From Pelargonium nanum (lineage: Eukaryota; Streptophyta; Magnoliopsida; Geraniales; Geraniaceae): a stretch of 48,377 nucleotides of DNA. The position numbers and the translations under genes were made by a program. Within the stretch, counting starts at the first letter, position 1. The number at the start of each line of letters is the position of its first letter. This document shows, one piece after another, positions 1 through 11,311 of this stretch. The DNA lies in contig JAYMTF010000160.1 in the NCBI GenBank assembly GCA_036897485.1, positions 1-48,377 of the forward strand, read 5' to 3'. The notes below the pieces were generated by a model. The model was not told where the DNA came from and did not search any database. It saw nothing but the letters and a program-made list of their open reading frames with translations.

Positions 1-344
1 TGGGGTCGGGTCACGGAGAAGCCGGAAGAGAGGTATTCTGATCCAGTTGGGGTTTGTAGTGGAAGAGGTGGTGTCGGTTCTGCAGATTGGGGGGAGGTTT
101 ACACCGGTGCCCCCGATTTGACTATTTTACCGAAATTTGTCCGTGAAGATTATGTTGGCGATGGAAGAATTTTTAGTCGTTTTGGGTTTGAATCTATTTA
201 TGGTTTTAAGCTCGTTTTAATTTCAGTTTGGTTTTCTAGTTTAGTCCGTTTGATTAGTTTCTTTTGGTTTACTAGTTTTGTATTCCTTTCGTGCGTTTTC
301 GCTTAATAAAAGTATATATCATTCCTGGTCAAAAAAAAAAAAAC
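1..344 (+). mobile_element. Probable 3' end of a non-LTR (LINE-type) retroposon with poly(A) tail
   Basis: An open frame runs from the window edge to a TAA at 304-306 with no homology I recognise. Its last third is T-rich and Phe/Leu/Ser-rich, like an untranslated tail. It is followed by an AATAAA-type signal near 307 and an uninterrupted A run at about 331-343. A plus-strand transcript-like 3' end with a poly(A) tail in genomic DNA points to retroposition. A LINE is the commonest source in plants, but a retroposed host transcript would look the same. No target-site duplication can be tested because the 5' end is outside the window. Confidence 0.45.
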
Positions 345-639
345 TTAGCATGACACAAAATTAACTGAGTGTCGAACAATATGTCGATAAGTTAAGTAAA
401 AAGTTTTGAGGCCGTTAATAATGGTATAAGGGTGGGGATTTTTTCGTTCAAAGAGCAAAACCTTGTTCCTGAAAGACATCTCGGGCAGATGATTCGGGTG
501 AAATGGAAGTTCCTCACCATCGACCTTTATTATGGACCTGCTTAACAGGTTAGTCTCCTTTAGCCGCTTCGAGTTCTCACGAACCCTAGACACTTCATGC
601 ACCCTATTTTTGTATTCTACTTCAATTGTGTGCAAAAAA

Positions 640-886
640 ATTCCTAAAATTAAAAGTAGGTAAACATATTAGATGCCTTCTAAAAATGATTATAATGGAA
701 GGTTCTCATAAATAGTAATTTCTATTGAAGCTCATTGATTAATTTGTACCTATATTTTGCATCCTATACATACCATCACCAAAATCACACTCAAGACACG
801 TTTGAATGAGGGAGTGAAGAAATAATCAACTAAGAGAAGAGAACTTGCAAGGAAACAAATAAAATCTCTCTTCATTCACTCATCAT
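640..886 (-). other. 3' UTR and downstream flank of the CRLK2-like kinase gene
   Basis: This AT-rich stretch lies immediately downstream, on the minus strand, of the ancestral stop codon of the kinase gene at 887-889. No further coding similarity is visible. An exact polyadenylation site cannot be fixed from sequence alone. Confidence 0.4.
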
Positions 887-3800
887 TCACTCCTTCAAGC
901 TGGCCATCTTGCTCAACTCTACTTGTTGCTTCTCGATTCTGCTTAGAACCCGCGATATATCTCCCGAAGCAAAAGACATGGTATCATCTCTTCTGAGATG
1001 CTTCTGTTTTATCTTCAATATGGCTTTTTTAAATTTTCCAATTTAAGGCCGCGTTCTTGGAAGTTTGCGCACGCATCTGTGCGCAATGCTAGCTAGTTCC
1101 CGTGCATCCTCTAGGTTGCATTCCCCTACTAGTCGTTTGTCAAGTATCTCATCCACACCGCCATCTGAACTCATAGCAGCCTTGGAGAACCAAAATAACA
1201 AAAGGATATAGATTAGAACTGATTTTGTAGGAATTTCATCAATTAGCGGAGCAAAAACTTACAAGATTCACGTATTCCATTAAGTTCTGGTGAGGGTGGA
1301 TGGCCGTAATGAGTTCAAAAATGATAATACCAAAACTATAGATGTCGCTTTTCATTGTGAAGTTGTTTGTGGATATGTACTCTGGATCTATGTACCCATA
1401 TGTACCTTTCAGGCCTGAGTTCCTGCCATCAAAGACCTCTTCTTTCGATAGCCCAAAATCAGCAACCTAATCAAAGGGGTTGGTGAAAGTCAAATACATA
1501 TAGAAAATAGCGAACAAAGAACACAATTCTGTCTCACCATGATCCATAATTCATGTGCAATCATGCAAAATATAGGAGTCACAATATAAACCTTTTAATG
1601 TCAACTTTCCCATCAGAACTGACAATTCCATTAACCCAACTTGTCTAGCAAATAATCACTATGCAAATGTCAACCATGAAGATACGTACTTGTTTTTTTT
1701 TGTTTTTTTGTTTACCAACCCAGTAAGATTTCAGCAGGAGAAAGGATAGATACAAATTACAGACAAACGAATTATTAGAAATTTCTTTTACTTTCCAGAT
1801 TAAGAGGATTAAATGCATTCAACTGGCTTACCTTGGCCCGCATAGACTGGTCCAGCAATATGTTAGCAGACTTCAAGTCGCGATGTATGACCGGTGGGAC
1901 AGCCTGCTCCAAAGCATTAAGTTAAATGAGGAAACTTTCACAAAATGAAAGAAAATATTTCATTATTGACGTACCCCTTCATGAAGATACTCAATTCCAT
2001 GTGAAATATCAAGAGCAATTTGAAGCCTTTCTTCCCAACTCAAAACTCGTTCTTCTTCTTTATCTTCTTCTTCACCTAAGTACATTGACATCAAGATGGT
2101 TCTTCTCAATAAGGAATTCAACAAAACCAAGCAGGTTAAACTCAAATGAAGGTATTTGCAAGAGTATGGACATCTGGCCCAGGACCATAGGAGATGTTAG
2201 CTAGGTTCAAGCACTGGTAAGTTAAATATTTAACATAATGCCATTTTCAAAACAAAAAAGAATAAAAATGGAAATTCAGTTATTCTACATGCTTTCACGT
2301 CCGGTTCATGTAGAACATGGTTAGTAAAACATTTAGAGAGATAGTATAGGAAGAGTCCATTGCTACAAATGGGAGCTGCATTCAATATTATTACGATCCT
2401 TTTCTCTGTGTGTGTGATAAGGAACAGTGAAGCGCATAAGACTTTTAGATGGATCCTGGGAAGTTAATTAAGCTTACCAGGTTTATCATTTATACAAAGA
2501 AACTTATTGTTTAAGTGAACCACTCAGAAGGAAATGGGTTACTATCTCCAGATATAACCACTTTAGTGGGACAACCAAGTAGCATCTAATGACCCCCAAC
2601 TCTACAAGATATAATAATGATAAAACACAATCAAAAGCCAAATACTTTCACATGAAAATCATATACCAGCTTGCAGTCACTACAAGAATAGCAATCTCAA
2701 AATTAAATACCCAAAGGGAATTATGAACTTACTATATAGCATGTTCTCCAAGCTCCCGTTACTCATGAACTGATATATTAACATGCGCTGTCCTTTATCT
2801 ACACAGTATCCTACCAGATTCACAAGATTACGATGATGCAGCCTACCTAGCAGAGACACCTGCAAAACGACCAAACTGATTTATGGAAACTCTACAAAAT
2901 CATCTTATTATGTATATTCATGACAAATAGAGATTTCATTTTGTCACCACCCTAAACAAATATGATTTAACTATATGTAGTAGATATGAAACATGGATAT
3001 GGAGTAAGAATTAATCTTCTCCTCAAACTGTGGTAGTACTTCCAAATATACCTCTGCTAGTTTGTCATGTTTGCATAAATAAAGTCAAGTAATCCTTGAA
3101 TGACAAAACTCAATCGTTGGTAATTATAATATCCATAAATTGTCACAAAATAAAAGCATAGATGGGGATGGAGACATTTATTCCCAACATCAGCACATAC
3201 AAGGAACTTTGTACCTCCGTGTAAAATTCTGCTAGTATAGGAAAATTTTCATTCTTTAGATGAATGTGGTTTAAGTTCAACAAGCCATACCTCTGTGTGG
3301 AACTCCCTCTCCCCTTGTTTTGAATCAGAGGCAAGAACCTTTACAGCTACCACTCCTCCTGTAGGCATAGAAGCTTTATATACTGGACCAAATGAGCCTT
3401 GTCCTAAAATAGTTGTGAAGTTTTGTGTAGCTTTCTGTATATCCCTGGAAAGCACAATGAGTTAGATAATTAACATGTTTTATTTTATCCTGTGTGAAAT
3501 TAATGTGTAATATTGTAGGAATCATAATGGAAACTTTAAAACTCATCTCTAAGCTATGATTGGATCTGCTGAAAGTTGCAGGAAAGAAAAGCACAAGCTA
3601 AAGGTAAGTTAGAAAGTTTATGCTCTGTTCATATCTTAATTAGGAAAGCTGGAGAGAATGTAAAATAGAAGGTATAACTTGCAGAAAAAGTAAGCTAGAT
3701 GGCAAGAGTTCTTAGAGAGATTCATTTTCTAACTAATTTTTCATCCTACTTCTCTTTCCTAAACTTTTCTATGATTGAAATATCCTTCATGTCAAAAATA

Positions 3801-4214
3801 TTATGAAGCACACAGCAAAAGCAAAGAAACACAATCTAATTCTAACATACCATGATAAAAAGAAGCCAGCTAATGTGAATTTTAGTATAGTACATACTTG
3901 TAAGAGTATCTTGGTATGCCTGACGCTGAAGCAAACTGATCTTTAGTTCTAGGACTCAGCCAAGAATTTTTTGGAGTGTGCTCAGGCATCTGAATGACTA
4001 CGGAATCTGAGATGGAAGCACTAAAGTCAGTGCTCGTACCAAAGCCATTTGTGCGCATTGGAACTGTTGTTAAACTACGCTCATTTGCACACCGTCGAAG
4101 ATGAGCATGCTTTTTGTACCATCTTATTGCACAAAATATCAGAAAAGCTATCAAGATACCAAGGGCCAGACCAACTGAAATGCCAATGATAACCAGATCA
4201 GCTTGAGAAATCAT
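887..4214 (-). CDS. CRLK2: CRLK2-like calcium/calmodulin-regulated receptor-like kinase with an in-frame premature stop
   Basis: Seven coding exons on the minus strand: 4214-3898, 3444-3291, 2859-2733, 2075-1975, 1903-1832, 1466-1263 and 1180-887, all GT-AG with consistent phase. The start MISQADLVIIG opens a single transmembrane segment (about residues 7-30) followed by a cytosolic Ser/Thr/Tyr kinase domain. Visible motifs: glycine loop GQGSFGPVY (120-128), VAVK with Lys141, HRDLKSANILL with Asp242, DFG with Asp260, GTYGYIDPEY and the subdomain XI RxRP. CRLKs are plasma-membrane kinases that link calcium/calmodulin to cold-responsive MAPK signalling (family knowledge). Frame-by-frame reading gives TAA at 1043-1045 directly after RTRP, so the product is 370 aa. 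The same frame then continues 51 codons, including a recognisable ILKIKQ segment and a DISRVLSRI-like tail, to TGA at 887-889 (422 codons if the TAA is counted as sense, close to the family length). The lesion may be a true allele, a start of decay or a base-call error. Confidence 0.92.
1043..1045 (-). other. In-frame TAA interrupting the CRLK2-like C-terminus
   Basis: Codons read CGG CCT TAA ATT GGA. CRLK2-type kinases have RPSIGE here, so the simplest origin is TCA (Ser) to TAA by one C-to-A change. The next four codons (AAA TTT AAA AAA) are also unlike the family's EVTQ/EVSQ, then similarity resumes at AILKIKQ in the same frame. The kinase core, including the subdomain XI arginine, lies before the stop. 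The last alpha-helix and the regulatory tail lie after it. Confidence 0.8.
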
Positions 4215-5420
4215 TGTTTGGTCTGTTTTGGTAACTAGGCACTAGAAACATTTTGCATAGAAAGAATGCTGCTGGTGCACTGTCATAAGATGAAAAGAGG
4301 AGAAAATCCATCACATAAAAAGAAAAGAAATTTCCATGAACGAAAGATGAGCTTGTAAGAATTTTATATTTAGTAGTGACATAATGACAAGTGAATTTCT
4401 AGCTTGCAGCAAACAAGTTTCCCATATGATACATTTGAAATTTATTTACTAACTTTAAATACTGAACATGGATTTAATTCTGCATTGAATGATCCCCCAA
4501 GAGAAGTATACAATTGATTTGGCACGGGAATCCAGTAAAATCTAAAAAATGAGAGAAATTAGAGACTTAAGTCTCATATGGAAGAAGACAAGAGATGTAA
4601 AGCCACCTATAAGGGATTAGCAAGCCAGTTTTCTAGTCTGAGTTCTACCCAAGCCCAAACTATACTATTTTTTCTACAACATATATATAGATACACTATA
4701 AAAGCCTGCTGAAACTACAATTGTTAACAGATTAGTTAAAAACTTAAAATACTAGAAATACTAGAAGAAAAATTTAGAACTTTCCTCTGTAGAAGCAACA
4801 AGGACAATATTCAATACCAAATTGATTTTGGATTTGGATTAAAAGGTACAAGGCTTGTACCCATTGGTTGCAGAAGCAATTGAACACTATTTTGGGCTTT
4901 CCTTTTTCATTTTGTTCAACAGGAGCTACATATGTATCATCAAAAACTCCAAGGAAAAAAAGGTTTAAATCACATATTCACTTCAGATGTGAAGTCTAGA
5001 GATGCAATATGGCAATAGCTTGCTGAGCTAGTAGAATCTTTAAGGATACAACCACATGCCACAGACACAAACACAATCAAATAACTCAGAAAACCTCAAC
5101 AGCAGAGGAACAAGTGAAGACTGAAAATGAGCAATCAAAGACTTAATCTGAAAACCCATAAAGCTGGACCATCACAGCAATCGTAAAGGTCCAAATAGAA
5201 CAAAACCCAGGAAGCAGAAACATAAAAGCAAAGCAACAAAACATCAAAGCTGAACCTTGGTGGATCATCATTCCCATACATACCTTGTCAGGAGCAAAAC
5301 CCAGAAATTGAAGACGAATGTTTGTGCAGAAGAAGCATGGTTGTGGGCAGTTGATTTGGATTGGAGGAGTCAAGAGTCAAGACATGGAGAGAGAGAGAAA
5401 GTGTCAAGTCTGAGTTGGAG
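4215..5420 (-). promoter_or_regulatory. 5' leader of the CRLK2-like gene: leader exon, long intron and an upstream ATG
   Basis: On the minus strand a CT-rich leader (about 5420-5374) is followed by an upstream ATG at 5373 and an open frame of 30 codons ending at a good donor, AAG|GTATGT, at 5284/5283. The leader intron runs to an acceptor just upstream of the main ATG at 4214. Two acceptors lie 7 nt apart: TTTCTAG before 4241 and GCCTAG before 4234. Using the first joins the upstream frame to the kinase frame (a 39-residue N-terminal extension). Using the second makes the upstream frame end in a TGA that overlaps the main ATG. The intron itself shows no coding similarity. Confidence 0.5.
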
Positions 5421-5785
5421 GCTTTGGTCGGGACAGAATAAAGAAGTGCGTTTTGGTATGTAATGTATGTATGGATTGGTGCGTTGAGAGAATATACGAG
5501 TTGACTCGGACGATTCGGCAGCAGCCGGTTTAAATCAGTAAATATTGGACGTATCGGCCTTAATTTTGACTGGCGTGCTCTGTTTTATCTTTCGATGGCT
5601 CAGTTGCGTTGACTTTTTTTTAAAAGAAAAAAATTGGTGGTTTAATATCATTGATGACAGGGTTATTGTAATTGATCCAACGGCTTAGAATCCAAGCTAC
5701 TAAATTATTTTAGACCATCAGATCTACCAATTAAATCTTGACCCTCCAAAAATTTAACCCAATTTTGACTGTGCTGGGAATATTG
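5421..5785. promoter_or_regulatory. Shared divergent promoter region between CRLK2-like and SRP19
   Basis: The two genes are transcribed away from each other from this stretch of about 365 bases. It is AT-rich with short T and A runs. I see no open frame with homology and no strong TATA motif placed convincingly for either gene. Confidence 0.4.
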
Positions 5786-6626
5786 TTCTCATCCCTAAAT
5801 TGAGAACACAATCTCCGAGAACCACCGTTGCTCGTCGCCGACATCAACCGCTCCAAGGAGTCCGACAAGCTCGATCGCCGTCTCCTTTCTTGTCCTGATT
5901 CGCAGCCTCAACAACTCTCCGCAAATTCAGGCAAGTCTTCCATTCCCACCACATCTCCGCAAATTCATCAGTGTTCTTTTAAGATTTGTCATTGAATTTG
6001 ATTTGAGTAGATATTAGTTAATGTGTGTTCATGGAAAAAATACAGTATTTCTGTATTTGTCTATTTTATGATTCACTCTCATTGAACTGGGCCATTAGTT
6101 TTTTGTTTTGTGAATTGATTTCTAGAATGTCGCATCTCAGTTTGCCTGATTGATCTGGAATTCGATTGTGTTCTTGATTGATGGTGGTTTTTATTTTGGA
6201 TGCTGGATGTTACTGACATATTGAAAGCAAAAGATTCTAGATTTTTGAAAATGATACAACTTTTGTGCCTCTGGTTTATCACCTGTTTGATTGTGCTGTT
6301 ACCATGCGAAAATAGTGCATTAGCTATTTTTGTTGAACCTAATCGTTGTTTGTTAGTGTCAGTGGATTAGGTGCAAGCTGATTATTATAACTGATACAAT
6401 GATTATCCATTTCCTATGATCCGTGTTGCATTGAATTTAGGAGGTCTTGACTCTTGAGCTTCTTCTTCTTTGGTATCAGCCATTGAACTGATAGTAAATT
6501 CACTAGCACTCGTATCATATAGCTGTCCCTATGTGTTTGAGTTAGGCAGGATCATAATGGACATAACTGCTCTCCTGTCTTCCTTAGAGCTGAATAGTTA
6601 TGCCATATTGTAGGTTTGGTGGAGAC

Positions 6627-8445
6627 ATGGACGGAGAAATTCCAAATATAAAGAAGTGGGTTGTATTTTATCCTATCTACATCAACTCTAAGAAAACAAT
6701 AGCCGAGGGAAGGCGAATTGGCGTGAGCAAAGCATGTGAAAATCCTACCTGCGTGGAGATTGGTGATTGTTGCAGTCATCTAAAACTCCCATATGCAATT
6801 GAGGTCTGTTTTCGTATGGTTGGTTCTTATATTTATCATGCTTAGTCTAGTGTATGCAAATTAGTGGTTACCAATACACTTACATGTTATTATATTTTTC
6901 TGAATGTTTAAGATTGATAAAGCATATCCACGTGACTTCATGCAAAGAGGGAGGGTCCGGGTATTGCTGAAAAAAGAAGATGGGAGTCTACACAATCCAG
7001 CCATTTCATCCAGTATGGATATTCTCTTTTCTTACTACTTCTACAGTTCTACTGCATTTATGTTACTTTTTTTTCCTACTTTCTTATGTCATATATATAT
7101 ATATATATATATATCCTGTGATGCGTGTTGCCTTTATGTGTATGCATGTGAGTGTAGGTGTTGTGCGTGTGAGTCATTAGAGAAATGCGATTGTGTCTTG
7201 TATCAAAATGGTCACCATCATATAGTTGTCAATTCCAAGTTCTTTCAATCAATGTAGTTTCTGAAAATAGCTTTGTTGTCATTACGACACTGATCTATGA
7301 GATTCAAATTTTTTGTTAATCAATTCTATATGATTTGTTGTTCTATCTTTATGCTATGATGATGTGAGACTCTGCAGTCTGTCATGGTTTGTTGAACTTA
7401 TACTTCCTTGATATTTAAATATACATTCAATTCATGTGATGCTATATGAATTTCTCTTCCATTATGACAAATTCTTTGATGATAACCACTTTCTTGGGTG
7501 CATCTTAAATTTTCTGTCATGATCTCAAAATAATGCTGTTTCCATTATTTAGAAACTGTTACATTCGTAAAGAGAAAGGAAAAAAGTTTTTTTTTTTTCT
7601 CGGACGAGAAAAATGGAGATTGGAATTATTATTACTACCATGCTATCTTATGTTAGAAACAAAAATGTTCAAATTGTAAAAAATGTCAAGTTTTTTTCCA
7701 AAGGAATTAACCAGCCAATTAATGCTGGCAGATTTTCTGCCATATACAGCTCTGACAGTTATGTTTTATTTTTATTTAAAAATAAATAAAGTTTAGAGGG
7801 ATGTGTCTAGTTTCAGTCTAAAGCTCAGTTGGTGCCTTAAAGCAGGAACGACTGTTAGAGAGGCGTGTCTTGGTAGTTGGTACAAATGTGCATGCATCCT
7901 TTCTACTTGCAACTTTACCCTTTCGGCGTATTAAAACATTAGCAGATTAGCTGTCTTAATCAACATAAGGATTTTCCTATTCTCAGCATATATTGGTGTT
8001 TATCCTATTCGAAGTCCTTTTTTCAGTTATCATGTGTATCCAAATGTATGGCATTGAGTTCCAATTAGCAACTTTAGAATTTTCACGGAAGAGTGCCATG
8101 GAAGCTGATTCATCATGACAACACAGACGGTTTTGTAATGGATTCTATTTTTAGAAAGAAAAAACAAATCACCATAATTAGTGTCATTTAATGATAATTA
8201 GTAGACGGTGAAAACATTCATTGCAAAAGTTGGAATATGCTGTTTGCACCATTTGTTGAAATGAATCTTCTTCCTTTTCTCATTCATACTTCCATACTGA
8301 TTGAATTGCAGGAAAACAGTTGATGCTCCATGTTGCAGAGTTGGTTCCAAGACATCCAGGGAGAACCAAGAAGCAGGAGCCTGCTGCATCGAGCTCAAGC
8401 ACTGGACAGGCCAAATCAGGAAAGGGCAGCAGAAAGAAAAGATAG
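6627..8445 (+). CDS. SRP19: Signal recognition particle 19 kDa subunit
   Basis: Three coding exons: 6627-6803, 6913-7012 and 8312-8445, giving 136 aa. SRP19 binds SRP RNA helices 6 and 8 and promotes loading of SRP54, so ribosomes making secretory proteins are brought to the ER. Sequence support: the N-terminal PNIKKWVVFYPIYINSKKT core, the GRRIGVSKACENPT segment, AYPRDFMQRGRVRV, ELVPRHP, and a lysine/arginine-rich tail ending GKGSRKKR. These are the family landmarks in the right order, and the length is close to other plant SRP19 proteins. The ATG at 6627 was chosen because MDGEIPNIKKW aligns with the family start. It follows an acceptor TTGTAG at about 6613, so the 5' UTR is spliced. A likely leader exon is at about 5786-5930. 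Intron 2 is 1.3 kb and carries a (TA)n tract. Confidence 0.95.
7091..7114. repeat. (AT)12 microsatellite in SRP19 intron 2
   Basis: An uninterrupted AT dinucleotide run of about 24 bases, followed by a loose TG/GT-rich stretch to about 7175. It is a likely length-polymorphic marker with no coding effect. Confidence 0.9.
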
Positions 8446-9042
8446 GTCAAGTAGAGTGAATACATGATTTTACCATTCCTTTTGACGACAAACTTTATTG
8501 ATCCTTAGGCTTCCGAGTTTCTCACTGAACTGGAAGTTATTGAGTAGGTAGATTTTGTGGATGTATTTTTTTGAGGGGGATTAATTTACTTTTATTTGGA
8601 TCCATTACCTGTATGACAATCTTTTCTATGGGATTATAGTATTGTAGATTCAGGAGTTACTAATTTGATTGAGTAGTGATTGATACTTTTGAAAGTATAC
8701 AGCGATTGATAGAAATACATTTCTTAATTATTTTACAGGAAATGCTACTATATGTGTCAAGTGATTTATTTTAACTATTACATGAATGAGTGATTTTGTC
8801 AAACAATTTGCACACCACCATTCAGAAAGTTGAGTTCATGATTCACAGCTTGCTATCCAGCTGGGGGTGGTAATGGTGAATTGAGTTGTGTTCTTGCGTG
8901 CATGTACTGCTGTATTTTGTCATACTTACACCTTTCTGGTTTCTTCCTTTATTAGTTTCAATTCATTTTTCATGTGATTGTGACCGACCCTTTACTTTTG
9001 AGACATGAGGAATGGCCATGTTATGTTGGACATTTTGCAGTC
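8446..9042. other. Intergenic: SRP19 3' flank and GLIP7-like promoter
   Basis: About 600 AT-rich bases with no convincing open frame on either strand. The left part must contain the SRP19 3' UTR and poly(A) site. The right part leads to the TATA motif of the next gene. Confidence 0.4.
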
Positions 9043-9050
9043 TATATATA
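9043..9050 (+). promoter_or_regulatory. TATA-box candidate for the GLIP7-like gene
   Basis: TATATATA lies 74 nt upstream of the ATG at 9124, a normal distance for a plant TATA box plus a short leader. Confidence 0.5.
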
Positions 9051-9123
9051 TGTGAGTGTATGACAAGAACTGCACCTTCATTCGTCAATCTCTATTTGTT
9101 GATCCGGAAAAGAAAATTTCAAT

Positions 9124-10667
9124 ATGAAGAGTAGTACCTCTGTAGTTTCATTCTGTTGTTGGCTGGCTATTGTTTTCAATGATAATTTGTTTATGTCATG
9201 GTCTCAGCCCCTTGCTCCAGCTCTGTATGTTTTTGGGGATTCCTTGTTTGACAGCGGAAACAACAATTTCTTGCCAACGCTGGCTAGGGCAAACTACCTG
9301 CCTTATGGTATTAGTTTTGCCAGAGGAGTCACCGGAAGATTCACCAATGGCAGAACTGTTGCTGATTTTATAGGTATTACACTGTCTTTACTTTTTTCTT
9401 GCTTGCTTGGTTAACAACATTTCTTCTGAAAATTATTACAGTATATGATTATCCGAGCTTTCTTATGTCTGCACGTCTTGATTCTTGCAGCTGAATTCCT
9501 GGGGCTACCGGATACTCCACCATACATGGCTCTTAGAGGGGCAAATATACGCACAGGTCTCAATTATGCATCTGGCTCTTGTGGCATTCTTCCGGATACT
9601 GGAAGCCCATATGTAAGATCTCTTTCTTCCTTCTATGTTGTATTGCATATATTAATGCCTTTGCTGCTACGTAATTCTCAATGGGAAGAAGTTGGCATGA
9701 ATATGAGAAACTAGCTAGGACTGAGTGTCTGGTTGTATGTAATTAGTCATTCATTGAATTGGATGTGTATTGTTGGAATATGTATCAGGGAAAATGCTTC
9801 AGCTTGGATGAGCAGATAGGCTTGTTTGAGAGGACAGTTGAATCAGAGCTTACAAGACTGCTGGGAAGCCCAAGTGCGACCTCAGATCACCTGTCCAAAT
9901 CCATATTCATATTCGCAATTGGCAGCAATGACTACATCACAAATTACCTTGATCCCAACATGAATGATATAAGCACGCGCATCGCGCCTCAACCTTATGC
10001 TCAGTACCTTGTCAATCAACTCTCTCATTCTCTTCAGGTAATATATATATTTTCATATCCTCATCTGATAGTACTTGTTGATCAATCTTCTTGTTAATCA
10101 CATGTATATAAATGTATGTGCAGAGGATGTATAGTATAGGAGCAAGAAAGATTGTTGTGTTTGAAATAGGACCCATAGGGTGCATCCCATCCATTATAGC
10201 AAACCATAAGGGATCATGTGTAGAAGAAGCAAACCAGGTGGTCTCATTTTTCAATGCCCAACTCAAAACAATGCTTCAGAACCTAACATCTGCTCTCCAA
10301 GGCTCAACCTTTGTTCTTGGTCAAGCCAACTGGCTCGGCTACGACGCCATAACCAATCCTTCCACCTATGGTAATTTCTTCTCTACTTGAAACTAATGGC
10401 TTTTACTTTTTTTGTTTATATATGAATGTGATGTTGAGTTTTGGTTTTGCAGGGTTTACGGATACGAAGAATCCGTGCTGCAGGACTTGGGCGAATGGGA
10501 CGTCGAGTTGCATCCCGTTGTCCGCGCCGTGCAGCGAGCCGGATAAATACTTCTTCTGGGATGCATTTCATATGACAGAGGCTCTATCTTCACTCATTGC
10601 AAGCAGATGTTTCAATGACTCCTCTGTTTGTTCTCCATATACCATAAGAGAGCTAGCACTCAAGTAA
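9124..10667 (+). CDS. GDSL esterase/lipase, GLIP7-like
   Basis: Five exons (9124-9373, 9491-9612, 9789-10037, 10124-10370, 10453-10667), 360 aa, the standard plant GDSL exon plan. A hydrophobic N-terminus (about residues 7-27) is a likely signal peptide, so the enzyme should be secreted. SGNH-hydrolase blocks are visible: block I FGDSLFDSGNNN with nucleophile Ser40, block II Gly in the LNYASGSCGIL stretch, block III GSNDY, and block V WDAFH with the Asp-His pair. The family hydrolyses acyl esters of lipids, cuticle or suberin precursors, and some members act in defence. In block V the usual DxxHPTEA is DAFHMTEA, with Met replacing Pro after the catalytic His, which does not remove a catalytic residue. 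The resemblance to GLIP7 rests on sequence feel and on its position near a CRLK2-like gene. The substrate is unknown. Confidence 0.93.
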
Positions 10668-11311
10668 ATCATAAGAGTTTAAAGATGCATATATATTAAT
10701 TGCTAGTATATATTATCTCTTACCACAAAATATAATGTATTGGGTTATTTTATACTAAAAGATGACTGAAAATTTATGAAGTAATTATTTAACTCCGATG
10801 ACCCTTTTCTCTTTATTCTCGTAAAAGTAAAGATACTTAAACTATTGATATCTCTTCAATTTGATACCTGACGTATTTATTTTTATTATAAATTAGTCTA
10901 ATATGTAGCTCTGCCGGCAAATCAATCCAAACGGCAATTTTGTGAATTCATACAAAAAAAAATTATTATTTGGAACTGAAAATGAATGAAATAAAATGAA
11001 CATTCACAAAATAAAATAAAAAACTTGGTAATGCCATAACTTCACACTAGAAAACAAGCTTACACATACACTTACTTAATGTACAACACTTGTGTGTGTT
11101 CCTAAGTATTTTGCTAAAAACTCCTAACTAGTTAACTATAGTTTCCTATGCCTTTTATAAAACACAACAAGAAACAAAATCAAGTCACTAGTTCTATGCA
11201 GGTTGATGAAGTACTTCCTACAAGAAAGGGGCAAAATTGTGACTTCATTTTTCAAACCTATCTATCTATCTAATTAATTAAGCTTAGCTATAATTAAAGT
11301 TCCTGCTAAAC
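10668..11311. other. Intergenic between convergent GLIP7-like and RGF genes
   Basis: Very AT-rich, with A runs near 10957 and 11010. It holds the 3' ends of two convergent genes. I see no additional coding frame or named repeat. Confidence 0.4.

Noticed and set aside
345-635. 96-codon minus-strand open frame with a soluble-looking protein
   Set aside because: It has no domain, splice context or promoter that I recognise and ends inside the poly(A) junction of the retroposon. It may be a fragment of an older repeat, but that cannot be shown.
1926-2204. Plus-strand frame over kinase exon 4
   Set aside because: It is the antisense shadow of the CRLK2-like exon and adjoining intron.
7755-7795. 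AT-rich near-palindrome in SRP19 intron 2
   Set aside because: The arms do not pair perfectly and such runs are expected in AT-rich introns.
9170-9373. Second frame over GDSL exon 1
   Set aside because: An out-of-frame shadow of the signal-peptide and block I exon.
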